Below the pieces are notes generated by a model, which saw only the letters and a program-made list of their open reading frames with translations, was not told where the DNA came from and made no database searches. From Pholiota molesta (lineage: Eukaryota > Basidiomycota > Agaricomycetes > Agaricales > Strophariaceae), in assembly GCA_014925825.1 (NCBI GenBank), contig JACGCK010000109.1, positions 62,001-126,000 of the forward strand: a stretch of DNA of 64,000 nt, in the 5' to 3' direction. The translations under genes and the position numbers were made by a program. Shown here piece after piece: positions 34,881-46,891 of the stretch (position 1 is its first letter; each line of letters opens with the position of its first letter).

Positions 34881-36230
34881 TCAGATCCTCTCGGGGGATG
34901 ATGAGATGCTCTCTACCTCGACGTCCAGCCCGAGATCGCGCAGCTCGATGAGGCGGATCACGAATTCGTCGTCGAGCGCCACAGAGGGGCGCACGCGGAC
35001 GTGCTCGAGCCGCGCGAGGCCGTCGTCGTCGCGCAGGCGGGACTGCAGCATGTCGACGAACGTGTCGAGCTCCCGCGCGGCGGCCGAGGTGACCGTGAGC
35101 TCGAGCTTCTGCAGCCGCGGGAGGAGCATGCCGTCCATCGCGTCGTTGGAGAAGAAATTGCGCGTCAGCGCCTCGAGGAGGTAGCGCGTCACGGTGAGGT
35201 CGCCGATGGGGTGCACCGCGGTGCGCGTCTGCGAGGAGAGCACGATGAGGCTCGTGAGCGACGAGAGGTGCTTGAGGCCCTCGACGAGCTGGTCGTCCGG
35301 CAGCGCCGTCTTGCGCAGGTGCAGCGTCTTGAGCGTGGGGAGGCGTGAGAGGAACTGCGTGAATGCGTCCCCGAACGTCGAGTTGAGGTTGCAGATCGTG
35401 AGCGTCTCGAGGTGCGGGAGGGTGAGGTGGGGGAACAGCGCTCCGAGTTCGACGAACTCGTTCCACGGCGGCGTCATGATGGTCAGAGACGTCAGGTGGT
35501 TGTGGCACACGTATGGGTACATCGTGTTCGGGGAGTTGGGCGCAGCGACTCCGCCCTCGATGAAGATAACGCTCATCTTCGTCAGGCGCGTGCCACGGGC
35601 GAGGACGTCCAGGCAGTCTGCGATGTTCCCGGACAGTAGCGGGATATCCTCTAGCTGGCTCCACGGAAACCGCAGGACAGTCGGCGCGAAGTTCACACAC
35701 TCCAACGAGCGCAGGCTGGGAGCGATCTCGAACATGTTGAGGTCGCCGGGGATCACATCGTCGTCGGTCCCAAGGCTCAGATCGGTCAGGATCGGGAGGC
35801 GATTGCGTACACGAGCGAAGGACTTGAAGGCGCGGTAGGGGAGATAGAAGAACATGGTCCGCCAGCGCTCTGCGTGGTCCATGAGCCGGTCAAGGACAGT
35901 ATGTGTGTCCGCGTAGGGGGCCTCCTCCCAGAAGACATAGATCGTGAGCGGACACGCGGCGGAGCGGGTGAGCCAGGTATCGACGAGGGCGGTCTTGGGC
36001 CTGGAGACGGTCCCGGAAAGCTGGATGGAGAGCCGGGCCCAGAGCTGCGGGTTCGCGATGGCGGCGGCGCGCCAGCGCGAGCAGATGTTAGAGAGGAGGA
36101 GCGGGATGTGGATGGTATTCCGTGCGTCCACGCTCTCGTCGACGCAGAGAAGGAATATCTCGGAGAGGAGCTCGATGGGCAGCCTTCCGGACGGGCCCAA
36201 CGCAGATGGGATTTTCCTTGACGGATGCAT
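34881..36230 (-). CDS. F-box protein with leucine-rich C-terminal part
   Basis: One uninterrupted frame from the first ATG (36230) gives 449 residues. The F-box is LPIELLSEIFLLCVDE followed by ICSRWRAAAIANPQLWARLS. The rest holds irregular leucine-rich units (LTDLSLGTDDDV, LRSLECVNF, HLTSLTIM, LPHLETLTICNL, LPTLKTLHLRKTAL, LPRLQKLELTV). The 3' half of the gene is very GC-rich, which produces a long but meaningless Arg/His-rich reading on other frames. It probably acts as an SCF substrate receptor; the target is unknown. No intron is evident, unlike the other F-box genes in the window. Confidence 0.8.
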   Translation of the reverse strand: MHPSRKIPSALGPSGRLPIELLSEIFLLCVDESVDARNTIHIPLLLSNICSRWRAAAIANPQLWARLSIQLSGTVSRPKTALVDTWLTRSAACPLTIYVFWEEAPYADTHTVLDRLMDHAERWRTMFFYLPYRAFKSFARVRNRLPILTDLSLGTDDDVIPGDLNMFEIAPSLRSLECVNFAPTVLRFPWSQLEDIPLLSGNIADCLDVLARGTRLTKMSVIFIEGGVAAPNSPNTMYPYVCHNHLTSLTIMTPPWNEFVELGALFPHLTLPHLETLTICNLNSTFGDAFTQFLSRLPTLKTLHLRKTALPDDQLVEGLKHLSSLTSLIVLSSQTRTAVHPIGDLTVTRYLLEALTRNFFSNDAMDGMLLPRLQKLELTVTSAAARELDTFVDMLQSRLRDDDGLARLEHVRVRPSVALDDEFVIRLIELRDLGLDVEVESISSSPERI

Positions 36231-36826
36231 GATATAAAAGTCGCGTAAATTAAAACAAGGTGGGTAGGGGATCTTGTGATCAACTGCAGAATTGAGGTAT
36301 GTCTGGGTGCATAAAGTACAATGCGACACCAACACATCCACCGGGATCGATTAACGAGAACCTGGGGTGGTAATTCGAAGCACCCTTTCCAGATTTATAA
36401 TGGTTCGTTTAAGCTGAAATCTGGGGATCAGGAACAATCAGTTGTTATCACAAGCTGCAAGAAACAAATCATTACCCTGAGAATGCCCGTCGCTTAGGAC
36501 GATGGCGGTATACGGGTGAGAGGAGATGCGGACATGGTGGACGTCGAGGTTCAGGATAGCTGATAATCTCACCCAAATCTTATCCGTTGTCTCCATCTCA
36601 TCCTCGTGCCAAATATCGGCACGGAACAACCTCTGTTCCGGGCTCCTTTTAGGCTTCCAAGCTTCGTGTCTATTTCTCGAGCTCTATTCCACAACGTGTA
36701 TGATGGACCACCATGCTAAAACCCCATCGATAAGACGATCGATGATCTGTAAGGGAACGCCTATATACAAATAAACGAGTTTAACCTGGTATCAAATTAC
36801 TCATAGTCTACAACGAGGCATCTAAA
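36231..36826. other. Intergenic
   Basis: F-box promoter side. Nothing else recognised. Confidence 0.4.
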
Positions 36827-37640
36827 ATGGTACACCCAAACACTTTGTCCCCAAGCACTTGCAAGAAATTTACGTATGTATACGGACGGAGGCGTTTCAT
36901 GATCATATCAGTGGTTCGTGTTACAGATTTTGGCGGGTCTTCGCCTCTCCCAGGCAGCACTTATTCTATTCTTTGCGGGTCTTACCCATTTTCTCTTCGA
37001 CCTAAATTCCTCGGTCGCCTTTCCGGTAATCGGATTACTGTAATTGAGGTAACACTTAGAGGCCATCTGGATGCTATAGAAATGTTAGAAGCCGATGGCA
37101 CCGCCCCGTGCAATGCCCTCTAAGTAAAGTCATCCCAGTCCTGGACGTTCCTCCGTTTACATCGTCGGGGAGAATTGGGACCCAGTTCGACGGCTTCGGA
37201 TGGGATAGACAACATCGAATCATTTCTCAATCTTAGGAGGCGTGCAAAAATTCCAGCTAGCTCATAGCCTAGAAACACAGACCATGACGCAGCCCTGGGT
37301 ATTGCTCACATCATAGATGTCGAGCACACTCACGAAGACTCCCTGGCATTAGCTGTGTATCACTGCCTCCAGCTAATCTTTAGATTCATGACGCAAAGCC
37401 TCCCCCAAATGGATCGAACCTTACAGCTGCGACAAAATTCTTAATCTTCTCTTCTATATGCAATGGGCGCCTAAATTTGCCGCCGAGCGCCAACCTCGGC
37501 CGCTGCCTTGAAAAGAATTGCTGACTACTATTTAAGCTTAAGAATCATCAAACGGACGCCCCGCAGACAGTGGTAAGAACTCGCCAATGGAGTTCTGCCA
37601 TTGGAACAGATGTTTCGAGTATGGGCAACATGCGCTCTCT
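36827..37640 (+). pseudogene. Decayed copy of the DUF6535 gene
   Basis: Aligns with the intact gene at 40.8-42.5 kb in the same order but with large internal deletions. Matching points: CACTTTGTCCCCAAGC to its TTATCCCCAAAGCGCA; the CGGGTCTTCGCCTCTCC segment; GGTAATCGGATTACTG to GTGATCGGATTGATTG; CAGTTCGACGGCTTCGGATGG to CAATTCGACGGCTTCTGGATGG; GACGCAAAGCCTCCCCCAAATGG to GACGCAGAGCCTCCCCAGATGG. Many stops and shifts are present, so it cannot make the protein. Confidence 0.8.
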
Positions 37641-37874
37641 AAATAAACAAACGTTCGTTTTGTAGAATCTGGACCAAAAAGAATTATCCATTTGATTTGA
37701 AAGATAGATTCTTCAAGATATATTCATGATTGATTTCGTATTGGTGAAGGCACTGCGGACGATGGGGTATGGTATTGGTCAAGGATATGCTTGGTCATGT
37801 ATGAGCACGTAAATATGTTCCTGGAATGTGGCAATGGTGTCAGGTGAAAAGGGCGAAATAATTTCAACGGGGTT

Positions 37875-38194
37875 TTAATATGTGGTTCCCATTCCTCCTC
37901 TGCGACGTCTAGAGCGCCCAGTCCGTCTTCGCGAACCGAAGCATCTGCAGCAGAGAATATCCGCAATCACATTGAAGATTGTTACAATCACCTATACAGA
38001 CTATTAGATACCTGAAGGTACACAAGGATTTAGCAATGGACATACCGTGGTGATAGCGCTGACGATTGCCATAAACACTGAGGCAATGGCAGAGATGATA
38101 GCGTTGATGCCATTACCGATGGCTGAAAAAATAGAACCCTAATGGAACGATTAGACTAGAAGACGAGCCGCAGGGGAATAAGATATCGAACCAT
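37875..38194 (-). CDS. Short conserved hydrophobic fungal protein, 70 aa
   Basis: Three exons on the minus strand (38194-38192, 38138-38046, 37991-37875) sum to 213 nt, 70 residues. The first exon codes only for the start Met. The protein begins MGSIFSAIGNGINAIISAIA, stays Ile/Ala/Val-rich for about 45 residues, then has DILCCRC and a basic Arg-rich tail ending GGMGTTY. This Gly-Ile-asparagine hydrophobic layout with a CCRC motif is familiar from many Agaricomycete genomes, usually with several introns; its role is unknown. It could be a membrane-attached peptide. A TATAAA lies at 38295-38290, about 100 bp upstream. The very small first exon rests on the match to the usual family start. Confidence 0.7.
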
Positions 38195-39023
38195 GTTGTT
38201 ATATTTGAGTGAGATGTGTGTGTTGTTTGAAGATTTTTGAGTACGGCGTTGGTATGAATAATGCTAATGAACGGTACGGCAAGGGTGGCTTTATAGTGCT
38301 CGATTCTCTATGACGTCACAATGTGGCCCCATATCAATGGATGGCTATGTAAGTAGCCCTAATGACGGTGGCATATTGATAGGACCTCCCCTAGACCTAG
38401 AGTTCTGTAGCGTAGATCGTCGTCATATTGTGGTGCTTTCCTATCTTCCTTCGAGTAGAATCGTAATGTCATAGCCACTCCAGTAGTGACGGGGTCAGTT
38501 ACCAGTATTAGAGGACGTCATTTCATTGAACAGGATTTACGCCATGGCCCTTGATGATTCCGCGTTTGAAAGAAATTACTGTAAGCAGATCAGCAAACAA
38601 ACAGTTATATCAGGAACTCGATCGGGCACAAGCTCGAGATGCAGTCATGCAGATATCTGGAGCGGCGTGTAAACGGGCGCCTATTGGTACTGATCCAGGT
38701 CACGAGATCTGACGCGCGTTGCACGATGTCACCGTAGTCACAGTTGTCACAATGTCATGCAAGTAAAGGTCCTTGTGCACAACAAATTTCTTATAACTTG
38801 GCCCAGTTCATAATTGGCGACTAATCTAGTGAATGCCTTTTCACTCACTCGGTAAGCATGGAACCATGCGATACGATGACATACGGCCTGATGTCAATGA
38901 TTGGATTTTACAGAGAAGTGACTCACTCACTGATCTGCATCAAGATGGGATACAGGCGCAACATATCTTTTCGCCTCTCTGCCAAACTATACGTCTGAGA
39001 CTTCCACAGCCAGAGAAGCAACC
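38195..39023. promoter_or_regulatory. Divergent promoter between the 70-aa gene and a GNAT gene
   Basis: About 830 bp. TATAAA (minus strand, 38295-38290) serves the small gene. No other gene recognised. Confidence 0.4.
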
Positions 39024-39849
39024 ATGGACGGGCCCAGTAAACCATACGACATTAATTTCTGTTTCCCTGTACCCGAGACGCTGGAAAGCAAACGCGTAGC
39101 TTTACAACCTTTCGTCGTAAGTTCTTCGACTAGAACGAACTTCGACCCACCCAATAAAGCGTTGATCTCTTATTCCACAGCCCTCAAAGCACGCTAAATT
39201 GTTAGTCGATCAAGCTCTCCTCTATCCAGATATATACCGTTATCTCCCTTTTGGGCCCTTCCAAGATGTCGATGACTTCCTCACCAATCTCATCGAGGCC
39301 CGCGTCAGCAAGAACTCAGGATACATCATGTTTGCTATTTACGATAAAACCCGACCAGCGGCATCGACAGAACATCTAGGGGCCTTCGCAGGTCTTATAG
39401 GCCTAATTAACTCCTCAGCCAGCCATCTCTTCACCGAAATCGGATTCGTTATGATCCTCCCACCCTTCCAGCGCACTCACGTCGCGTCGAACGCTGTTGG
39501 GATTCTCCTCCACTTCGCTTTGGACACGCCGAACTATTGTTCAGACCAGCTTGGTGGACCGGCGAACAGCAGTTTGGGTTTGAGGAGGGTCGTTTGGCAG
39601 GCGAACGCGTTGAATGCAGCCAGCGTGCGTCTGGCGGAACGCATGGGATTCAGCAAGGAGGCCGTGCTGAGGTGGGATCGAGTGTTGCCTTTGGGTAAGG
39701 GTGAAGCAGGAAATGGAATCGAAATTAGAGAGGGTGATCCCTGTAAGGGATGTGTTGGGAGAGACACGGCTTTGTTAAGCCTTTGCTGGGATGATTGGGA
39801 AAAGCAAGCGAGGGAAAGAGTGAATGAGATCATGAAGAGAGTCAGATAG
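39024..39849 (+). CDS. GNAT-family N-acetyltransferase (RimJ/RimL-like)
   Basis: Two exons (39024-39116, 39181-39849) sum to 762 nt, 253 residues. Start MDGPSKPYDINFCFPVP, then PSKHAKLLVDQAL after the intron. The catalytic region has GAFAGLIGLINSS, a beta strand with TEIGFVMILPPFQRTHVASN (acetyl-CoA-binding type block) and the closing LRRVVWQANALNAASVRLAE.MGF pattern, which is the standard end of an Acetyltransf_3 domain. The tail carries GRDTALLSLCWDDWE. The family acetylates protein N-termini, small amines or antibiotics in bacteria; the fungal substrate is unknown. Intact. Confidence 0.8.
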
Positions 39850-40214
39850 AATTGACGGTGTGTTTTAAATTCGCTCCAGTTGTACAAAATGAGTTTGCAT
39901 TTGCCCAGACGGTATTATTCTTAGCTTCCAGCGCCGGCGTTCTTCAAGATGTTCAGATTCTGCGTGAAAAGTTTTATTCCCAACGGGTACTCCCGCAATT
40001 AATTTGTTATCTTGTGAGGGCTTCAAGAGCGCCTGCTTGGAAAGCGTGAATCGTCTCACCGTGTGTCAACTAAGGATGGGATCTGATACCCCTTTATAGA
40101 GTGGTGTGCAATGTGCATCGCCCTGCGGCGTGCACAATCTGTGCAGTGTATATATTCTTTATTTAACTGGAAGTAGACGTTGGTCCATATCACGATTCCA
40201 CGCCAGCTCTGACG
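39850..40214. other. Intergenic
   Basis: Promoter side of the DUF6535 gene. Nothing else recognised. Confidence 0.4.
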
Positions 40215-42693
40215 ATGGAGACTCCCAACATTGCAACAGCAAAGCCTGCAGACCAGGTAAAATTCCTATTATTCATAGCCTACGTGGTCACTACTACTAA
40301 CACTGAGCAATGCATTGTGGCAGGCAACTGCCCAGAGTAAAGTCTGGAAGTGCGGCGACCCAAACTTGTACACAGTTCCGGGACGCATTGCCAATGATGG
40401 AAACCCGTGGAAAGTATGCCTTCAGCCGCTCCTTGAAGAGGACAGAATAAAGTGCGAATGCTGGGAGGATGAAGTTCAGAGTCTACTCCTTTTTGTGAGT
40501 TGTTTGTATAACTATTTCTGCAGTATTCCATTAATCGTACGTTATTTAGGCTGGTCTATTTTCCGCTGTCGTCACCGCCTTCGTGATACAGTCCTGTCAA
40601 TCCCTGCAAGCAGATGAAAATCAGGCATCCATTGTCCTCCTCGCGACCATCGTTGAGCAGCTCAGCTATCTTGCAAATGGTACATCCGCGCCTCATTCAA
40701 CCGCCCAGAAATATAGCAAGCCCGTTGGATCCTCCCCATCTTCGATTCGCATCAATATATACTGGTTCATCAGCCTAATCCTCAGTCTCATGACAGTACT
40801 TATCGGTATTGTCGCCTTGCAATGGCTTCGCGAATATACGCGACACCCCAGCAACTTATCCCCAAAGCGCACCTTCGCTGCGAGGAATTTGCGGGCCGAG
40901 GCATTTGATGAGTGGTTCGTGCCACAAATTCTAGCGGGTCTTCCTCTCCTCCTTCAGGCAGCGCTTATTCTGTTCTTTGTGGGCCTCATTGATTTTTTGC
41001 TCAACCTGAATCCCTCAGTTGCCGTTCCGGTGATCGGATTGATTGGCATAACTTTACTCTTTCTGCTGATAACAACAATTCTTCCAACGCTGCAAGCCTT
41101 CTGGCTGCTCAACGTCAAAAAGCCTACATCCCTTCCGGCGCAATGCCCTTATAAATCACCACAATCATGGGCGTTCCTCCGTCTCACCTCATCATGGACC
41201 ACGCGATTTATTCTCAACTGTCTTGGAAATTTCGCTTATACTGTTCTGCTAGTCCCAGTAGCACCCATCATCTGGGCCACACGTGTATTAGCTTCGGATT
41301 CCCATGTGTGGAAGTTCATCGAATACCTACAAGTTTCGGTCAAGTTAAAATCCCTTGGGACAATACGGAGCTGGACACAATTCGACGGCTTCTGGATGGA
41401 TGAACGTCATCGAATTATTACTGAATCTTCAAAGCCATGCACCTATTTCACAAAACTAGTAGGAAATATCGACTATGATGCCGCCCGTGGTATCGCCCAT
41501 GTTATAGACGATGGCCATACTCGCGAGCAATCCCTTGCCCTAGCTATGTATCATTGTTTCCAGCAACTCCCTCAAGCCGTAATCAAGGATGATATTTTTA
41601 AACTCATGACGCAGAGCCTCCCCAGATGGATGACATCGCAACAAGCGACGAGGAAGGCGGCGATGCTGGAATGTCCGAATGCCAGCATGACTCGAGAGGA
41701 GAACGAGATGTTTCTTTTGGGTCGCTTGCCACAGACGGCCGTTAAAAACCCTGTCCATATATTCAGAAAGCGCCAACTCGAGCTCTTCGTACGCACATTG
41801 GCTTATATTTTTACTGGAGACCCACGGTTAGATAATCCGGAGGTCGATTACGACCGTATAGTCAACACTCGCCCCAAGATCCACGGAAAGCTACTCGTTC
41901 CGGTCTGCATGAAGACAGCAGAAGGAATAGACCAACTCCCGATTTGCTTGGCCGCAGGTAAGCGTCCTTCTTACCAGTACGTCCACAAGTTTTCTTACGA
42001 CCAATAACAGATCTGCGCGAGCAACTCTCGATGATCTTTCAAGCATTTGTCGCAATGACGATAGCTAGAGAGGATATGTTGCGACTACCTAACCTATATT
42101 ATTCGGAAGAAATCCTCGGGGATTTCATGCAAATAATTCATGCGATTACCCTCAATACTATCACGTCTACTCGGATATCTTCGACGACTTCCCAACAACA
42201 CATGGATGCTCTCTCGCACATCACTGCTGCAATCAAATCCTTAAATTACACTCTTCTCTGTCCAGCCTGCCCGGCAAGAAACTTGACTTTTTATATTGCC
42301 ACTCTCTATATCTCCCGTTTCCACTACACGGAATGGACGCCTATTTGTCGCCAAGCGCCGGCGTTTTCGGCTGTCTTCAAGGAATTGATGACGAGTTTGA
42401 AAACCTTAGAACTTACTTCAAAGAGAAAGGTGGCTTTTAGCGTTCACCATCGCCATTACCACAAACAGTGGGCAGAACTTGTCGAAGAGGTGCTACCGGC
42501 GGAACAGGAAGGAGCTCTGCATGACCCAAATTTCCAACCTACTCAAACCAGTTTAGCCGCATCCACTGCGGTTGGTACACCTATTTTTGGCGATCCAATC
42601 TCCCTGGTGCAGCTGCCAAGTCCCGCAAGACTAAGATTTCATGTGCATGCAAATTTACATGGGGGGAGTATCTTACCAAACAGTCTGGTCTGA
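40215..42693 (+). CDS. DUF6535-type membrane protein, intact copy
   Basis: Four exons (40215-40256, 40324-40494, 40550-41957, 42011-42693) sum to 2304 nt, 767 residues. After a polar start comes WKVCLQPLLEEDRIKCECWE and then the first hydrophobic stretch FAGLFSAVVTAFVIQSCQSL. More membrane segments follow: IYWFISLILSLMTVLIGIVA with LQWLREY, then the pair FVPQILAGLPLLLQAALILF and IGITLLFLLITTILPTLQAF. This order is typical of the expanded DUF6535 family of Agaricomycetes, whose role is unknown. The C-terminal 500 residues look soluble and helical. Two decayed relatives lie upstream (32150-32590 and 36827-37640). Confidence 0.85.
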
Positions 42694-43375
42694 TTGCCAT
42701 ATAATTATACATCAGATCAATACCGAGCTAACTTTCTGTAAGTATTATAGATATTATGTACAGTATAGAGATATTACTTATAAGCTTGCCGCTGCTTTGT
42801 TGCTGCAGATGATTTATATCTGCCTTCAAAGCTTTATGTTATTGGACGGTGTTCCCTCCATCTCATTAGCCAATTGAAAACAAGGATAATTAACCTGTCA
42901 CGGACAGCTCTATGACTTTCTGGAACCCATCTAGATGTTTGAAGCGGGCTTACGGACTTCGCACAGAACCAATACTAAATCATTAAAGAACGGGTGCCAT
43001 TACGAGAGTCTTAGAATTTTTGAATAAAGGGTCGACCTTCGGTCTCCTCAACACCTTGCTGATGGCGTCACATTATTCGAACGTCCAAATTCTCACCCAA
43101 GTTCTCGATGCAGACTTATGTTTAGGACAGGTTCATCAAATTATTTTCTTTTGATATACTTATTATTACTTACTTATACTTAATTATTGGCCCGGGTTAT
43201 TATCACTTGTATGTGATTGATTGATGAGAAGCCTTGGAGAAGCCTGTAAATTGTAATCATTGCTATAATCTTTTATTGTCAGACCTCGCTGGCGGCTGCA
43301 CCCGCCACGCTCGGTCTTCGGAAACTGTAAAAGAATTAAAGTACCAAGTGTCATTTCTTCAACATTTTTTGGTCA
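42694..43375. other. Intergenic
   Basis: AT-rich, no gene recognised. Confidence 0.4.
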
Positions 43376-43640
43376 TTTCTCAACATTTTCAAACATTTCG
43401 CAAGTCGATAGGGAAAGCATTGTTTGCTCGTGCTTGGCAATCCATGCTCAGGTAAATATTTACGATTTCTCAACATTTTCACAAGTCGATAGGGAATGCA
43501 TTGTTTGCTTGTGCTTGCCAAACCATGTTCAAGTAAATATTTACGATTTCTCAACATTTTCACAAGTTGATAGGGAATGCATTGTTTGCTTATGCTTGCC
43601 AATCCACGCACAGGTAAATATTTACGATTTCTTAACATCT
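43376..43640. repeat. 81-bp minisatellite, about 3 copies
   Basis: The marker CAAGT(C/T)GATAGGGAA starts at 43401, 43482 and 43563, spacing exactly 81 bp each time. Each unit has TTTCTCAACATTTTCACAAG, then the marker, GCATTGTTTGCT, and GTAAATATTTACGA. Copies two and three are nearly identical; the first is more diverged and has a small insertion (AAACATTTCG). As 81 is a multiple of 3, a repeated reading frame exists on both strands, but nothing suggests it is expressed. Confidence 0.85.
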
Positions 43641-46600
43641 ATCCATATATAGTGAATTTCGACAGTGGGGGACCATTGCTTTCAGCAAGGTGACTTCTCT
43701 TTGGCATTTCCATTTTTATGTCACAGCCCGGACATTGTGATAACTTATGATAACACTATTTTTTCTTGTCTCCTACGCGAGCGAGTCCATTGTTCTTCTT
43801 TTCCAAGTTACCGGCGTCTATTTCGAAGCGGTGGATTTAATATTCGTAGTCATGTCATCTGAAGTCCAGATGGTGCACCGGACTTGGTCCTGATCGCTTG
43901 TTAAGACCAGGTTGGCTTTGGTCTTCCTGGAGATTTATCTAATTAGAAAAAAATGGTAAGTACTTGGCATTCCGCGATCATGAGACCGTATATCCGTTGC
44001 TACTCCGGCTAGAAAGTACTTGAAAAATGTTACTTTCAGTAGCCGGGAACCTTTGCCTTTACGAAGTACTCAATATTGCTTACCATTACAAAGCATGAGA
44101 CACAATTTGTCCATATGAAATTTAATTTCATGGCTCAGCTGCCACCGTCGAGGCATCGTTGTCCGGGAAGGTTACTATAGCCAATCAAGACTGAGCTATT
44201 ACTGGTATCTAAGGATCCTACATATAGCATCTATGTCCTTACTTTGAATTACATGAAACTCTATTCCTCCGGAAGCGATCGATATGAATAGTAAACCCAA
44301 GATAACAAAGGCTACCGAAAAAAAAGTCGAGGCAAACAAAAAAGTACAGATGAATTTCTCACTGTGCGAGCGTATTGTGACTCCGGGGCCGCTGTTTCCG
44401 ATAAGTGAGAGGATTCAAACACATATTGAGCCTTCGAACTGCGTCCTATGGCAAATATTTATCCTCACGTTGCATTCCACCACGGAACGTCGGACTCTGG
44501 AGGCACTTGAGCACTCAGCTAAAAATAGACATGCGCCCAAAGAACGTACATCGACGACAGGGGGTAAAATTCAAGGATAATCCTCGACATTCGTGAGGTG
44601 GAAGTCTTCTATTTGGAGTCATAAGTGTGGCCCCATGAATTCCGGGCATTCAGGTACTCCGTCATCCGGTGCATCAGTCAGTCGGGGAGCACCTGCTTGC
44701 AATCATTGTCTGACAAGGGCGCGCACTTCCGGTCAAATTAGGACGATAATATCGGGTTGGTTACAGAACGACGAAGGAAATAAATATGTATGTACACAGA
44801 CAATTCCGAAGTAGTTCTCAAGGTAGCTTAGAAGCCTTATGGCAGCATAGACTAGGAAGCCTTGAGGTGTTATCTTCGGTAATAGGTTGGCTTGCCTGCA
44901 AGTAGACCTTATGTAAATCCCTGCCCATGAGGTTGCTCAGACAAGCAAGACTTTTCCATGCCGTGTTATTGAGTCACATTTATTTCGTTTGAAAGGCGAT
45001 CGATAAAGTCAAGATAAAATCAATGAGGCATTGAATGATAGGGAGAGAACAAGGAATGATTGAGGCATTGGGCAAGCGTCCACGTCACCGTAAGTGTCTG
45101 CGATTGTCTCGCCACTTTGCCGTTCATCATTTATTATTCAATAAAAGGAGAGTACAGGGGATGTGCGGGACCCACTTATAGCTGCGATTGACATATCTGC
45201 GGCTGTCAGTGGATTGAGTATAAGGGAACTCCAAGGCCAAAGTTCCGACGGTCGTACTTAATCGGAAATCACCGCTGAGAAAGTAAGTACTCAGTGCACA
45301 GTACTCAGCGTTTGCCATACCGAGTCACCATCGAGGGAATGCCTTTTAAGTTTCTGGTTATAGATAAGGTTTGCAGTCGATGAGTTGAGAAACTTTAGAC
45401 AAGTCCATGAATGTCCATATACTACTTATCAAACAATCGTTCAGACCAAGAATCCCGATTGGACACTCGGTGTGAATATGTGAAGTCATCTGATGGACAA
45501 AGGTGTTGATCAGAAGTACAAAATTAGATGTACAAGTCTACTGTTGATTGGCCCGACGGGTCGTGGCGGGACGTTTGGGCTCGGTTTGGGCCTTGTCTGG
45601 GACCATGGAGGTGCCAATGAGGAAGTAATTCCCATCCCTGTGGCCTGAATGATCAATCGGTGCAGCTGCAGACTGAGCATGTTGCAGCCTTGCTTTAGCT
45701 GCTCTGTGATAGTCATTTCAACTTTCAATCAATTCATAAAGCAGTGAAACCTCAGGCTGTGAAGGATCTTGATATTAAATAAGATTGTGATTTTCAGCTC
45801 AATTGAAACGCACAGCTAGCATGGACGATCTGAAGGTCAATTCACAGGTTTCTGAGGCTTTCTCAACACATACATGTTAAGAATTCCAACAATAGTATGG
45901 GGCTAGAACATCTGCAAAATAATTCAACACTATCTGGTCTACAATTAAGGGATTTTAAGAGGATATTTGAGTATTTTGAGTCGATGCTCCCGGCGGTCTG
46001 AACCCATCTCACGCATTTCAGGCCGTGAAGTTTGAGAGCCAGATCCTGTTGCAAGCGCGCGCTCAGCTAGATCATTTCTATAGTGCATTGGACTAGGCCC
46101 TGGCAGTTTTGAGAGACGTTTTGCGTCATAAATGATGATATATGAAATGGTTTTCCTGTGCCAATAATTCAGCAGCGTCAATTTGAATCATACTAGCAAT
46201 AGAACTCTAAGAGACTGATTGTGCTGGCGGTAAGCTTATATTGGAATAGAAAATCGAGAAAGCAACAATTTATATTTTCTGTGGTCCCGGACTGTCCCGG
46301 ATCTTACTTGTTTAGTTAGAGGTTATAAATTGTCCTTGAGGAAGAGACTTAGGGGCCAGGGACACGCGAGATGACCACGTGCTAGTTCCCTCATTGTGGG
46401 TCTCTTTTCCCTCATTCCCTTTGTTGTTCTAGATTCGGTTTCTGCCCGGCTTTCCTGCCCATATACCCTTCAGAAAATCTGATATCTCCTATATAGAAAG
46501 TCTGCTAAAATCGTTTGTTATCGAAATCGGTACCCCCAACATCCAGGAGAACGTTGCACAGTCATTGTGCATTGGCGGCCAAGATCTCTGATTTTGTGGA

Positions 46601-46891
46601 TTCATTGGCACACGTTTGCAGCGTTTCACGAAGCCTTTGCAAGCAATTCACAGGCAAGGACTCAGCACGGCTAACTACGTGGGTCGGGTGGAGAATACAT
46701 TTTTACACGATATGTACGTCTTTTGTGCAGTATAAGTGGCCGGGCTCGAGCGTTGCTAATTAATCATCCTTTTTTATAATATAAAGTCCGACAGAGTCCC
46801 ATAAGGATCCGCTGCCGTAGACCAGCGAGCCTTGGTCTTTCCCGCTACATCGATCTCTTGCTGCGTCGTCAGACACAGCGATTCCTCTACT
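43641..46891. other. Gene-poor stretch, 3.2 kb
   Basis: Only short open frames without family features (for example 44284-44580, 45510-45728). No transposase, reverse transcriptase, tRNA or rRNA signal found by eye. It may hold old, unrecognised mobile DNA. Confidence 0.4.

Noticed and set aside
34711..35700. Long minus-strand open frame rich in Arg, His and Pro
   Set aside because: It is a shadow of the F-box gene at 34881-36230 in GC-rich DNA; the F-box frame has the recognisable domain and leucine pattern.
43351..43638. Repetitive 95-residue open frame over the minisatellite
   Set aside because: The repeat unit is a multiple of three, so open frames arise automatically; no start context or family support.
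44284..44580. Lys/Thr-rich 98-residue open frame
   Set aside because: No domain, no conserved-looking block and no supporting exons; kept as unannotated.
42694..46891. Possible mobile element in the gene-poor stretch
   Set aside because: No reverse transcriptase, transposase or terminal repeat motif could be found by eye, so no element is called.
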